From: an uncultured Thioclava sp.
GTDB lineage: Bacteria; Pseudomonadota; Alphaproteobacteria; Rhodobacterales; Rhodobacteraceae
Reading direction: 5' to 3'
DNA length: 64,000 nt
Assembly (NCBI RefSeq): GCF_913064665.1
Contig: NZ_CAJYBT010000009.1
Coordinates: 46,610 to 110,609 of the forward strand
The notes below the pieces were generated by a model. It was not told the origin of the DNA, did no database searches, and saw only the letters and a list, made by a program, of their open reading frames with translations. The translations under genes were made by a program, and so were the position numbers. Of the stretch, positions 1-7,887 are shown in pieces (the stretch's first letter is position 1; every line of letters starts with the position of its first letter).

Positions 1-1
1 C

Positions 2-589
2 GCGGCCGATATGACCCCGGCCGAGCGTCAGAACATGATCCGCGGGATGGTCAACCAGCTCAATGATCGGTTGGCGCAAGAAGGTGGCAGCGCAGATGAT
101 TGGGCGCGGCTGATTTCCTCGTTGCGCATGCTTGGCGAGGTGGATCGCGCCAATGCGATTTATGGCGAGGCGAAGGGCAAATTTGCCGCCCAGCCCCAAG
201 ATATGGCCAAGATCGACACGGCGCATCAGGCCCCCGTGGGCAAAGCGCTTGAGGCGACGGGTGGCACGCCTGCCCCTGCCCAAGGTGCGACCCAAGGCGC
301 CCCGATGCTGCCCGGCCCGAGTGCCGAGCAGATGAAGGACGCCGCGCAAATGAGCCCCGCAGATCGCAAACAGATGATTCAGGGCATGGTTGATGGGCTG
401 TTTGACCGCCTGACGACCGAGGGCGGCACCGCGGCGGAATGGTCGCGCGTGGTGTCGTCGCTTGCCACGTTGGGCGAAAAGGATCGCGCGCTTGAGGCAT
501 TGGGCGAGGCGCAGCAAGCACTGGCCAGTGATCGCGCCGCTTTGGCGCAGGTTCAAGCGGCTGCGCAAGCCGCCGGGTTGTCTCAGTGA
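2..589 (+). CDS. ccmI: CcmI (CycH) C-terminal part, cytochrome c biogenesis
   Basis: The reading frame is open to the left window edge, so the true start lies outside; the first internal ATG is at 11. CcmI presents apocytochrome c to the haem ligation complex at the periplasmic face. What is visible is the periplasmic C-terminal region: two similar modules of about 55 residues (starting [14 protein letters not shown] and [14 protein letters not shown]), each with the DW/EW..SL..LGE.DRA pattern of TPR-like helices, joined by a Pro/Ala-rich linker. The stop overlaps the ruvX start by 4 bases. The assignment rests on the tandem MxPAxRxxMIxxMV modules typical of alphaproteobacterial CcmI; the N-terminal membrane segments cannot be checked here. 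Confidence 0.8.
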   Translation, partial: AADMTPAERQNMIRGMVNQLNDRLAQEGGSADDWARLISSLRMLGEVDRANAIYGEAKGKFAAQPQDMAKIDTAHQAPVGKALEATGGTPAPAQGATQGAPMLPGPSAEQMKDAAQMSPADRKQMIQGMVDGLFDRLTTEGGTAAEWSRVVSSLATLGEKDRALEALGEAQQALASDRAALAQVQAAAQAAGLSQ

Positions 590-1059
590 TCTGCCCCGAC
601 ATGATCGCATTCGCTGCCCAGCTGCCGCGTACAGGCGGGGTGGCGGGTCTTGATCTGGGCACGAAAACGATCGGGGTGGCGGTGTCGGACGGGCTGCGCT
701 CGGTCGCCTCACCGCTGCTCACGATCCGGCGGCGCAAGTTCGGTCTGGATGCGCAGGCGCTGCTGGCCATCGTGGCCGAGCGGGATTTGCGCGGGCTGAT
801 TCTGGGGCTGCCGATGAATATGGACGGCTCTGAGGGGCCGCGCTGCCAATCGACGCGGGCCTTTGCGCGCAACCTTGAAAATCTCACAGACCTGCCAATC
901 TCTTTCTGGGATGAGCGGTTGTCGACAGTGGCCGCCGAACGCGCGATGCTAGAGGCCGATCTGTCGCGTGCCAAACGCGCCGAGGCGATTGACCATGTGG
1001 CGGCGGCGTTTATCTTGCAAGGCGCGCTGGATCGGTTGCGCTATCTGGGGGCGCAATGA
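586..1059 (+). CDS. ruvX: RuvX/YqgF family Holliday junction resolvase-like nuclease
   Basis: 157-residue protein of normal family length. The RNase H-like fold signature [14 protein letters not shown] lies near residues 22-35, with the acidic catalytic Asp; [14 protein letters not shown] and [11 protein letters not shown] follow, and a C-terminal [10 protein letters not shown] segment supplies the last acidic residue. Family members act in 16S rRNA 5' end maturation and have been proposed to process recombination intermediates. Start: GTG at 586 overlapping the ccmI stop; an in-frame ATG at 601 is an alternative. The end overlaps the next gene by ATGA, so ccmI, ruvX and the DUF1289 gene are probably co-transcribed. 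Confidence 0.9.
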   Translation: MICPDMIAFAAQLPRTGGVAGLDLGTKTIGVAVSDGLRSVASPLLTIRRRKFGLDAQALLAIVAERDLRGLILGLPMNMDGSEGPRCQSTRAFARNLENLTDLPISFWDERLSTVAAERAMLEADLSRAKRAEAIDHVAAAFILQGALDRLRYLGAQ

Positions 1060-1286
1060 GCGACGAAATCTGGAAACGTGACGAGGTCGAAAGCCCCTGC
1101 GTCAAGCTGTGCCAGATTCACCCCCAAGAGCGGCTGTGCATCGGCTGCTTGCGCACCCTCGACGAGATCGGCGCCTGGACCCGTCTCAGCCCCGAGCAGC
1201 GTCGTGACATCATGGCGCAACTGCCTGCCCGCGCGCCTCGGTTGCAACAACGCCGCGGCGGGCGTGCAGCCCGGCGCGAGCTCTGA
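1056..1286 (+). CDS. DUF1289 family small cysteine-rich protein
   Basis: 76-residue protein beginning in the ATGA overlap with ruvX. It shows the family cysteine pattern: C-x3-C (SPCVKLC), then [17 protein letters not shown], giving four cysteines spaced like a metal- or Fe-S-binding knuckle, followed by W..LSPEQRR. Function of DUF1289 proteins is not established. The C-terminus is very Arg-rich ([13 protein letters not shown]). Translational coupling to ruvX suggests a housekeeping role, but this is inference. Confidence 0.85.
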   Translation: MSDEIWKRDEVESPCVKLCQIHPQERLCIGCLRTLDEIGAWTRLSPEQRRDIMAQLPARAPRLQQRRGGRAARREL

Positions 1287-1300
1287 TCGGGTGCACCACA

Positions 1301-1320
1301 GGCCTGCCGTTGAGCAGGCC
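1301..1320. terminator. Hairpin after the ccmI-ruvX-DUF1289 unit
   Basis: Perfect 7-bp arms GGCCTGC / GCAGGCC around the 6-base loop CGTTGA, 15 bases after the DUF1289 stop and before the next gene. There is no T-run behind it, so it may be a weak or Rho-assisted terminator or an mRNA-stabilising hairpin. Confidence 0.4.
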
Positions 1321-1369
1321 CGCCTCCCGCCCTATAGTGGCGCGCGCACCTCTAGAACGGATATGACAC

Positions 1370-2389
1370 ATGGCTGCTAAACGCGTTCTCATCACCGGCT
1401 CTGCCGGGTTTATCGGCTACCATCTTGCCAAGCTGTTATTGGCGCAGGGTGTGCGGGTGCACGGCTTTGACGGGATGACCGATTATTACGACGTCGCGCT
1501 GAAACAGCGCCGCCATTCGATGCTGCTGCAAGATGCGAATTTCTCGGCGACCGAGGGGATGCTGGAAGATCGCGATCTGCTGGATCGGGTCTGCGATGAG
1601 TTCGCCCCCGATGTGATCGTGCATCTCGCCGCCCAAGCCGGCGTGCGCTACAGCCTTGAAAACCCACGCGCTTATATTGAAACCAACGTGGTGGGCACGT
1701 TCAACATCATGGAGATCGCGCGCCGGCTTGAGGTCGATCATCTGCTGATGGCCTCGACCAGTTCGGTTTACGGGGCCAACACGGACATGCCCTACGCTGA
1801 GACCGACAAGGCCGACACGCCGCTCACGATCTATGCCGCGACGAAAAAAGCGACCGAGGCGATGGGCCATTCCTATGCCCATCTGTGGAATATCCCGACC
1901 ACGATGTTTCGGTTTTTCACGGTTTACGGGCCGTGGGGGCGCCCCGATATGGCGCTGTTCAAATTCACCGATGCGATCCTCGATGGACGGCCCATCGACG
2001 TCTATAATCACGGCGAAATGTATCGCGATTTTACCTATGTCGAGGATCTCGTGCGCGGTATCGCCTTGCTGATCGACACCCCGCCCGTGCGCCCTGCGAC
2101 CCCCGAGGACATCGCCGAGGGCGACAGCCTGTCCCCCGTCGCGCCCTATCGCGTGGTCAATATCGGCAATTCCGACAAGGTGCGCCTGTTGGATTTCGTC
2201 GAGGCCATCGAGGCGGCGATCGGCATCCCCGCCAAACGCAATTACATGGATATGCAAAAGGGCGATGTGCCAGCAACCTGGGCCGATGCCAGCCTGTTGC
2301 ACAGCCTGACCGGCTATCGCCCACAGACCGATTTCCGCGACGGGGTTGAACGCTTCGTGGCGTGGTTTCGCGACTATTACAACCGCTAG
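1370..2389 (+). CDS. NAD-dependent nucleotide-sugar epimerase, UDP-glucuronate 4-epimerase type
   Basis: 339-residue extended short-chain dehydrogenase. Rossmann motif GSAGFIGYHLA near residues 10-20 (GxxGxxG), an HLAAQAGVRYS segment, the serine-containing STSSVYG, and the catalytic YAATKKATE (YxxxK). The AGVRYSLENPRAYIETNVVGT stretch and FFTVYGPWGRPDMA are typical of UDP-glucuronate 4-epimerases (CapI type), which interconvert UDP-GlcA and UDP-GalA for surface polysaccharides. It stands alone: the next gene is on the other strand and no glycosyltransferases are adjacent, so the destination polysaccharide is unknown. The exact sugar specificity is inferred from motifs. Confidence 0.85.
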   Translation: MAAKRVLITGSAGFIGYHLAKLLLAQGVRVHGFDGMTDYYDVALKQRRHSMLLQDANFSATEGMLEDRDLLDRVCDEFAPDVIVHLAAQAGVRYSLENPRAYIETNVVGTFNIMEIARRLEVDHLLMASTSSVYGANTDMPYAETDKADTPLTIYAATKKATEAMGHSYAHLWNIPTTMFRFFTVYGPWGRPDMALFKFTDAILDGRPIDVYNHGEMYRDFTYVEDLVRGIALLIDTPPVRPATPEDIAEGDSLSPVAPYRVVNIGNSDKVRLLDFVEAIEAAIGIPAKRNYMDMQKGDVPATWADASLLHSLTGYRPQTDFRDGVERFVAWFRDYYNR

Positions 2390-2401
2390 GCCACGCCCCG
2401 C

Positions 2402-2842
2402 CTAAAGCGTGCCCGTCAGCACATAGCGCAGCGCGCGCGCGACTTGTTCGGGTGTGCGCGCAACGGCATTGGCAGCCGCGTCCACCTCTTTGAGCGCATG
2501 GTCGTGATCATCGGGTTGCAGCACGATGATCGGCTTGCCCAGTGCCGCCCCGTAGCCCGCATCAAAGGCCGCGTTCCACTGTTTGTATTTCTCACCAAAG
2601 CACACAACCAGCACGTCACAGCCCTCAATCCCGCGCCGCGTGCGGATCGCGTTGAGCGACGCCCCCTTGCGGTCATGCCAGAACTTATCCGCCTCGGCCC
2701 CGAATATCTCGACCCCGCAATCATCAGAGGCCGCGTGATCGGTGACCGGGCCGGACCAGTCAATTTTGAGCCCCTTGCACGCCGATTTAACGCTGTCACG
2801 CCAGTCGGTGTGGATCTCGCCCGAGAGATAGACTTTCAGCAT
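2402..2842 (-). CDS. YtoQ family protein
   Basis: 146 residues from the ATG at 2842, which has AGGAAG upstream; longer in-frame versions lack this. Begins MLKVYLSGEIHTDWR, followed by LKIDWSGPVTDH, a DKFWHDRKGA segment, a GCDVLVVCFGEKYKQWN strand and a GKPIIVLQP strand. These match the YtoQ family, small Rossmann-like proteins distantly like nucleoside 2-deoxyribosyltransferases. The biochemical activity of YtoQ is unknown. It is downstream of tpa by 63 bases on the same strand and could be read through from it, but nothing ties it to taurine metabolism. Confidence 0.75.
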   Translation of the reverse strand: MLKVYLSGEIHTDWRDSVKSACKGLKIDWSGPVTDHAASDDCGVEIFGAEADKFWHDRKGASLNAIRTRRGIEGCDVLVVCFGEKYKQWNAAFDAGYGAALGKPIIVLQPDDHDHALKEVDAAANAVARTPEQVARALRYVLTGTL

Positions 2843-2905
2843 AGTGCTTCCTTTCATTACCCTCGGGCAAAATGGCGCGCACATTCACGCAGTGCAAGAC
2901 CGCGC

Positions 2906-4282
2906 CTAGCCAAACACCCGTCCCAGCGCGCCATCCACCGCAGTTGTGATCGCGTCAATGTCATCGGGCGTGGCGATCAGCGCGGGGCTGAAACACAGCG
3001 TGTTGTTAAAGCCGGGCAGCGAGCGGTTGGTCATGCCGATGATCACGCCCTGCGCCATGCAATCTGCGACCACGGCGGCGACGCGTTTTTCATCCGCAGG
3101 CTCTTTGCTGGTGCGATCGTTGACCAGCTCGGCGCCACAAAACAGCCCCTTGCCGCGCACATCGCCGATCACCGCATGACGCTCCATCAGCGCGTGCAGA
3201 TTCTCCATCATCCGCGCGCCCATCCGGTTGGTGTTGTCCAGCAGGTTCTCGTCTTCGATGATGCGCATGTTTTCCAGCGCCGCCGCAGGCCCTGACGTGC
3301 AGCCACCAAAGGTCGAGATATCGCGGAAATAGCCCAGCGGATCGCTGTCATCCTTGAACATCTCGAACACCGCCTCGGTGGTGACGGTGCACGAAATCGC
3401 GGCATAGCCAGAGGCCACGCCCTTGGCCATCGTCACGAAATCGGGCTTTACCCCGTAATGCTGATAGCCAAACCACTCGCCGGTGCGCCCGACGCCGCAG
3501 ACCACCTCGTCGATATGCAGCATGATATCGTATTTGGCGCAGATCTCTTGCACGCGCTGCCAGTAGCCCTCGGGGGGCGTGATGACGCCGCCGCCTGCCG
3601 TCACCGGTTCCAGACACAGCAGGCCGATTTCATCAGGACCTTCGCGCAAGATCACCTCTTCGATCGCATCCGCTGCGCGGCGTCCGTAATCTTCGACATC
3701 CCATTGCGCGCGATATTCCAGACAATGGGGCACTTCGATGAAACCGGGCGTGAAGGGGCCGTATTGCTGCGCGCGCTGGGGCTGACCGCAAGCCGCGAGC
3801 GCGGTGATCGTGGTGCCGTGATAATCGCGCTCACGATAGAGGATCTTGGTTTTGCGCCCGCCATGCACCCGGTGGCCGATCTGGCGCACCATTTTGAAGA
3901 CCTTCTCATTGGCCTCCGATCCCGAGTTGGCATAATAGACCCGGCTCATCCCCGGCATCTTTTCGATCAAAGCTTCGGCAAACAGCGCCCCCGGGATCGA
4001 GCCCGCCGAGCCTGCGAAATAATTCAGTTTCACCAGTTGGTCGCGCACAACATCGGCGATGCTTTCGCGCCCGTAGCCGACATTGACCGTCCAGACACCG
4101 CCCGAGACCGCATCCAGATGCTCTTTGCCCAGCGCATCCCACAGCTTCATGCCCTTGCCCTCGACCATCACGCGCGGGTCGATGCTTTCGAAAGGTTTAT
4201 GCTGCGTCAGGTGGTGCCAGACCCGCGCCTTATCAGCCGCGATCACATGGCTCAGATCGTTCGAAGTCAGGTTCTTATTCAT
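2906..4282 (-). CDS. tpa: Taurine--pyruvate aminotransferase
   Basis: 458-residue class III (omega) aminotransferase, PLP-dependent, cytosolic. It would convert taurine and pyruvate into sulfoacetaldehyde and alanine. Visible family features: NSGSEANE phosphate-binding region, YHGTT, HIDEVVCGVGRTG with the cofactor Asp, and MAKGVASGYAA with the Schiff-base Lys. The Tpa call over other omega-transaminases rests on context: xsc, which uses sulfoacetaldehyde, and tauR lie directly upstream on the same strand. The start at 4282 (MNKNLTSNDL) has TGGAG at good spacing; the 72-residue upstream extension has none. A degenerate TauR-type site lies about 100 bases upstream, so tpa may have its own promoter in the 163-base gap to xsc. 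Confidence 0.88.
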   Translation of the reverse strand: MNKNLTSNDLSHVIAADKARVWHHLTQHKPFESIDPRVMVEGKGMKLWDALGKEHLDAVSGGVWTVNVGYGRESIADVVRDQLVKLNYFAGSAGSIPGALFAEALIEKMPGMSRVYYANSGSEANEKVFKMVRQIGHRVHGGRKTKILYRERDYHGTTITALAACGQPQRAQQYGPFTPGFIEVPHCLEYRAQWDVEDYGRRAADAIEEVILREGPDEIGLLCLEPVTAGGGVITPPEGYWQRVQEICAKYDIMLHIDEVVCGVGRTGEWFGYQHYGVKPDFVTMAKGVASGYAAISCTVTTEAVFEMFKDDSDPLGYFRDISTFGGCTSGPAAALENMRIIEDENLLDNTNRMGARMMENLHALMERHAVIGDVRGKGLFCGAELVNDRTSKEPADEKRVAAVVADCMAQGVIIGMTNRSLPGFNNTLCFSPALIATPDDIDAITTAVDGALGRVFG

Positions 4283-4381
4283 GCTAATCGCTCCACTCAG
4301 GGGGGCCGCAGGGCGCGGCGGATCAAGCGCTGATCTTTCCGCGCTGCGGCGAAACTGCGTAGTGCCAATTGTGCCCGCCAG

Positions 4382-4391
4382 ATAAGACCAG
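4382..4391 (-). promoter_or_regulatory. Possible degenerate TauR half-site upstream of tpa
   Basis: On the minus strand CTGGTCTTAT, matching 8 of 10 positions of the CTGGACTTAA repeat found before xsc. A very weak second copy (TTGGCACTAC, 5 of 10) starts 23 bases further on. Position fits a tpa promoter, but the evidence is thin. Confidence 0.3.
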
Positions 4392-4445
4392 TTTTGCAAA
4401 TTGCACAGACACGCCGTCAAAAGCCCCGCCAAAAGTGCCTTTGCT

Positions 4446-6221
4446 TCAAACGCCGGTTTGCGGGCGCATATCGGCAGCGCTGATCCCGGCGACGCCAACG
4501 GGTTTCTTCATCGCGTCGCGGCGGAACGGCTCGCCCAGCTCCTGATTGATCAGCGCCTCGATAAAGGTCGTCTGGCCTGCTTTTTGCGCCTTGATCGCGC
4601 CATCTAGCGCGGCTGTCAGATCGTCCATGGTTTTCACCTGCACCCCCTTGAGGCCGCAGGCATTGGCGATGGCGGCATAGCTGACGCCCTCATTCAGCTC
4701 GGTGCCCACGAAATTGTCGTCAAACCACAGCGTCGTGTTGCGCTTTTCCGCGCCCCATTGGTAGTTGCGGAAAATCACCATCGTGATTGCAGGCCATTCC
4801 TTGCGCCCGATCGCCGTCATCTCGTTCATCGAAATGCCAAACGCGCCGTCGCCCGCAAAGCCCACGACTGGCATATCGGGCTGCGCAATTTTTGCCCCCA
4901 TGATCGCAGGCAAGCCGTAGCCGCACGGTCCGAACAGACCCGGCGCCAGATATTTCCGCCCCGCCTCGAAACTCGGATAGGCGTTACCGATGGCGCAGTT
5001 ATTACCGATGTCGGAACTGATGATCGCCTCTTTTGGCAGCGCGGACTGGATCGCACGCCACGCCATGCGCGGGCTCATCCAATCGGGCTTGGCGTCGCGC
5101 GCGCGGGCGTTCCAAGTGGTGCCCGGATCGTCGTCCTCGTGATCCATGCTGGACAGCTGCTGCGCCCAAGCCGATTTGGTTTGCCCGATCAGCGCGCGGC
5201 GCGCCTCGCGCCCGGCATCGCCCGCATCTGTCGCCAGTTCCGCCAAAATCGCATCCGCCACCTTGCCCGCATCACCAACAATGCCCACCGCCACCGGCTT
5301 GGTCAGCCCGATCCGGTCGGGGTTGAGATCGACCTGAATGATCGCGGCGTCTTTGGGCCAGTAATCCATGCCATAGCCCGGCAGCGTCGAGAACGGGTTC
5401 AGCCGCGTGCCCAGAGCCAGCACCACATCGGCTTTGGCGATCAGCTCCATCCCCGCCTTGGACCCGTTATAACCCAGCGGCCCCGCAAACAGCGGATGCG
5501 AGCCGGGGAACGCGTCATTATGCTGATAGCCACAGCAAACCGGCGCATCCAGCCGCTCTGCCAGCGCAATTGAGGCAGGAATAGCCCCCGCCAGCACGAC
5601 ACCCGCGCCGTTCAGGATCACCGGAAACTTCGCTTGCGACAGCAGTGCGGCGGCCTGCGCAATCGCGTCTTGGCCACCCGTGGGGCGCTCAAAACTGACG
5701 ACCTTGGGCAGATCGATATCAATCACCTTGGTCCAGAAATCGCGCGGGATATTGATTTGCGCGGGCGCTGAGGCGCGCTTGGCCTTGAGGATCACGCGGT
5801 TGAGCACCTCGGCGATGCGTGACGGATCGCGCACCTCCTCCTGATAGGCGACCATATCGGCAAATAGCCGCATCTGTTCGACCTCTTGAAAGCCGCCCTG
5901 CCCGATCGTGGCATTGGCCGCTTGTGGCGTGACCAGCAAGAGCGGCGTGTGATTCCAATAGGCGGTTTTCACGGGGGTGACGAAATTGGTGATGCCGGGG
6001 CCGTTTTGCGCCACCATCATCGACATCTTGCCACTCGCGCGGGTAAAGCCATCGGCCATCATCCCCGCATTGCATTCATGCGCGCAGTCCCAAAAGGTGA
6101 TGCCCGCCGCCGGGAAGAGATCGGAAATTGGCATCATGGCTGATCCGATAATACCAAAAGCATGTTCAAGCCCATGCAGTTGCAGGGTTTTAACAAAGGC
6201 CTCTTCGGTCGTCATCTTCAT
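4446..6221 (-). CDS. xsc: Sulfoacetaldehyde acetyltransferase
   Basis: 591-residue thiamine-diphosphate enzyme of the acetolactate synthase superfamily. It converts sulfoacetaldehyde and phosphate into acetyl phosphate and sulfite, the step after Tpa. Features: N-terminal pyrimidine-binding domain (TTEEAFVKTLQLHGLEHAFG; DCAHECNAGMMADG with the cofactor Glu), middle domain, and C-terminal ThDP/Mg domain with GFAGDGAFGISMNEMTAIGR and FRNYQWGAEKRN. Length is normal for Xsc. The neighbours tpa and tauR support the function. A phosphotransacetylase (pta), often downstream of xsc, is absent from this window, so acetyl phosphate must be handled by a gene elsewhere. TauR-type repeats lie about 85-117 bases upstream. 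Confidence 0.93.
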   Translation of the reverse strand: MKMTTEEAFVKTLQLHGLEHAFGIIGSAMMPISDLFPAAGITFWDCAHECNAGMMADGFTRASGKMSMMVAQNGPGITNFVTPVKTAYWNHTPLLLVTPQAANATIGQGGFQEVEQMRLFADMVAYQEEVRDPSRIAEVLNRVILKAKRASAPAQINIPRDFWTKVIDIDLPKVVSFERPTGGQDAIAQAAALLSQAKFPVILNGAGVVLAGAIPASIALAERLDAPVCCGYQHNDAFPGSHPLFAGPLGYNGSKAGMELIAKADVVLALGTRLNPFSTLPGYGMDYWPKDAAIIQVDLNPDRIGLTKPVAVGIVGDAGKVADAILAELATDAGDAGREARRALIGQTKSAWAQQLSSMDHEDDDPGTTWNARARDAKPDWMSPRMAWRAIQSALPKEAIISSDIGNNCAIGNAYPSFEAGRKYLAPGLFGPCGYGLPAIMGAKIAQPDMPVVGFAGDGAFGISMNEMTAIGRKEWPAITMVIFRNYQWGAEKRNTTLWFDDNFVGTELNEGVSYAAIANACGLKGVQVKTMDDLTAALDGAIKAQKAGQTTFIEALINQELGEPFRRDAMKKPVGVAGISAADMRPQTGV

Positions 6222-6305
6222 GGCATAGGCTCCTTGGGATCTCGGGTTTGGGGCCTGAATACGCGCCCCTTCCGCACGATCTATGACGTGGTGCAGCGGG
6301 ACTGA

Positions 6306-6338
6306 TTAGGGCCAGCCGGACAGGCTACTTAAGTCCAG
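6306..6338 (-). promoter_or_regulatory. TauR-type direct repeats upstream of xsc
   Basis: On the minus strand CTGGACTTAA (6338 to 6329) and CTGGCCCTAA (6315 to 6306), starts 23 bases apart. The first copy overlaps the 3' end of tauR. From memory, TauR of Rhodobacter capsulatus binds direct repeats of the CTGGAC(T/C)TAA type; the match, the two-turn spacing and the position before xsc make this a likely activator site. Inference, not tested. Confidence 0.65.
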
Positions 6339-7797
6339 TTTTGGCGATTTCTTGGGCGATCAGCGCAATGCCCTCGGGGATACGCGCGTTGCGGATCGAG
6401 GAATAGGCGAGGCGATAGAACGGGCACGGCCCCTGCGATTCGTCAAAAAACGCAGCCCCCGGTTCAATCAACACCCCGCGCGCCGCCAGCCGTTCCGCCA
6501 GATCGCGGGTATCGATGCCCTCGGGCGCGCGCATCCAAAAGCTGGAGCCGCCAAACGCGCCCTGCCCCGCGACCTGCAATCCCTGCGCGATGATCGCCTC
6601 ATCCATCAACATACGACGGCGGCGATAGGCCTGATGCAGCCGGTTGACCAACGCATCATAATGGCCCAGCGCCAGAAAATAGGCGGCGGTGCGCTGCACA
6701 TGGCCGGGCGGATGGCGCAAGACGGTGGCGCGCAGTGCGCGCGCCTCGGCGATGAAGGGCTCAGAGCCCACCAGAAAGCCCAGCCGCAGCCCCGGAAACA
6801 GCGATTTGGAGAACGAGCCGACATGGATCACCCGCCCCTCGCGATCCAGCGATTTCAACGAGGGCGAGGCGGCCTTGAGAAAGGACATCTCGAATTCGTA
6901 ATCATCCTCGACCACGACGAAATCACGCTCGGCTGCCAACGCCAACAGCCGTTCACGCCGCGCGCGCGGCATCGTCGCATTGGTCGGGCATTGATGGCTG
7001 GCGGTGGTGAAAACCACATCGACATCTTCGGGCAGCGCCTCGGGGGGAAGACCGTCTTCATCAACGTCGATCTGCACGCTGCGACAGCGGGTCTGGTCCA
7101 GCACGCTGCGCAGCCCCGGATAGCAGGGGTTTTCCAGCGCCGCCGTGCGCCGGCTATTGAGCAAAACCTGCGCCGACAACCACAGCGCATTTTGCGCCCC
7201 CAGCGTTAGCAAAATCTGGCTTGGATGGGCGGAAATCCCGCGTCGCGGCAGAATGTTGCGCGCGATATATTCGATCAGCATCGGGTCGTCATGTTCGTAA
7301 TAATCGCCCGCCATCACGTCGAAATCGCGCTTGCCCAGCGCGCGCAGCGCACAGTGCCGCCAGTTTTGATGATCAAACAGTTCGGGGTCGGTCTGCCCAT
7401 AGATGAAGGGGAATTCGTAGCTGCGCCAGTTCTGCGCCTTGGGAAAGCTGCGCTGACTGGTGAATCGCTGGCCCGTCACGCGCGCCCAATCCACGCTGTC
7501 CGTTTGCGCCCCGGATGGGCGGGTGAATTCGGGCTGGCGCGGCGCGGTATCAGACACGAAATAGCCCGAGCGCCCGCGCGATGTCAGATAATCATCGGCC
7601 ACGAGTTCAGTATAGGCCAGCGTCACCGTGATCCGGCTGACGCCCAGATGCACGGCGAGTTTCCGGCTAGAGGGCAGCTTGTCGCCCGCGCGAAAGCGCC
7701 CCTCAAGAATGCCCTCGGCGACCATCTGCTGAATGCGCTGTTGCAGCGTGCCGCTTTGATCGGGCGCAAGGAAGAAGGTCTCGGCAGGGACTGTCAT
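6325..7797 (-). CDS. tauR: TauR, MocR-type GntR regulator of taurine use
   Basis: 490-residue fusion of an N-terminal GntR winged helix (about residues 15-80: GRFRAGDKLPSSRKLA, GVSRITVTLAY) and a C-terminal class I aminotransferase-like domain. The PLP lysine motif SFSKSLFPGLRLGF is intact, as is the VVVEDDYEFE cofactor Asp region. MocR proteins use PLP bound to an effector amine as a signal; TauR activates taurine genes in the presence of taurine. It lies 103 bases upstream of xsc on the same strand, with direct repeats of the TauR type both before xsc and immediately upstream of its own start, suggesting autoregulation. Other MocR members cannot be excluded by sequence alone, but the context is specific. 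Confidence 0.9.
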   Translation of the reverse strand: MTVPAETFFLAPDQSGTLQQRIQQMVAEGILEGRFRAGDKLPSSRKLAVHLGVSRITVTLAYTELVADDYLTSRGRSGYFVSDTAPRQPEFTRPSGAQTDSVDWARVTGQRFTSQRSFPKAQNWRSYEFPFIYGQTDPELFDHQNWRHCALRALGKRDFDVMAGDYYEHDDPMLIEYIARNILPRRGISAHPSQILLTLGAQNALWLSAQVLLNSRRTAALENPCYPGLRSVLDQTRCRSVQIDVDEDGLPPEALPEDVDVVFTTASHQCPTNATMPRARRERLLALAAERDFVVVEDDYEFEMSFLKAASPSLKSLDREGRVIHVGSFSKSLFPGLRLGFLVGSEPFIAEARALRATVLRHPPGHVQRTAAYFLALGHYDALVNRLHQAYRRRRMLMDEAIIAQGLQVAGQGAFGGSSFWMRAPEGIDTRDLAERLAARGVLIEPGAAFFDESQGPCPFYRLAYSSIRNARIPEGIALIAQEIAKTGLK

Positions 7798-7798
7798 A

Positions 7799-7830
7799 CT
7801 GGACCTAAATGCGAACGAAACTGGACTGAA
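7799..7830. promoter_or_regulatory. TauR-type direct repeats at the tauR start
   Basis: Plus-strand copies CTGGACCTAA (7799-7808) and CTGGACTGAA (7821-7830), starts 22 bases apart, two helical turns. The first copy begins 2 bases upstream of the tauR start codon, so binding here would be expected to repress tauR or affect its initiation. Same motif as before xsc. Confidence 0.65.
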
Positions 7831-7887
7831 GGCATTTAGCCGTCATCGCCCCGTCTGCGTCAAGCCAACTGCCCGCTGGCGCAGCGC

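Noticed and set aside
60..974. 304-residue minus-strand ORF over ccmI and ruvX, and similar long antisense ORFs throughout
   Set aside because: Arg/Pro/Ala-rich shadow frames of GC-rich genes, with no ribosome sites or family motifs; the plus-strand genes have clear family features.
4283..4498. 72-residue N-terminal extension of the taurine aminotransferase
   Set aside because: No ribosome site, no family similarity; the start at 4282 has TGGAG and the normal length.
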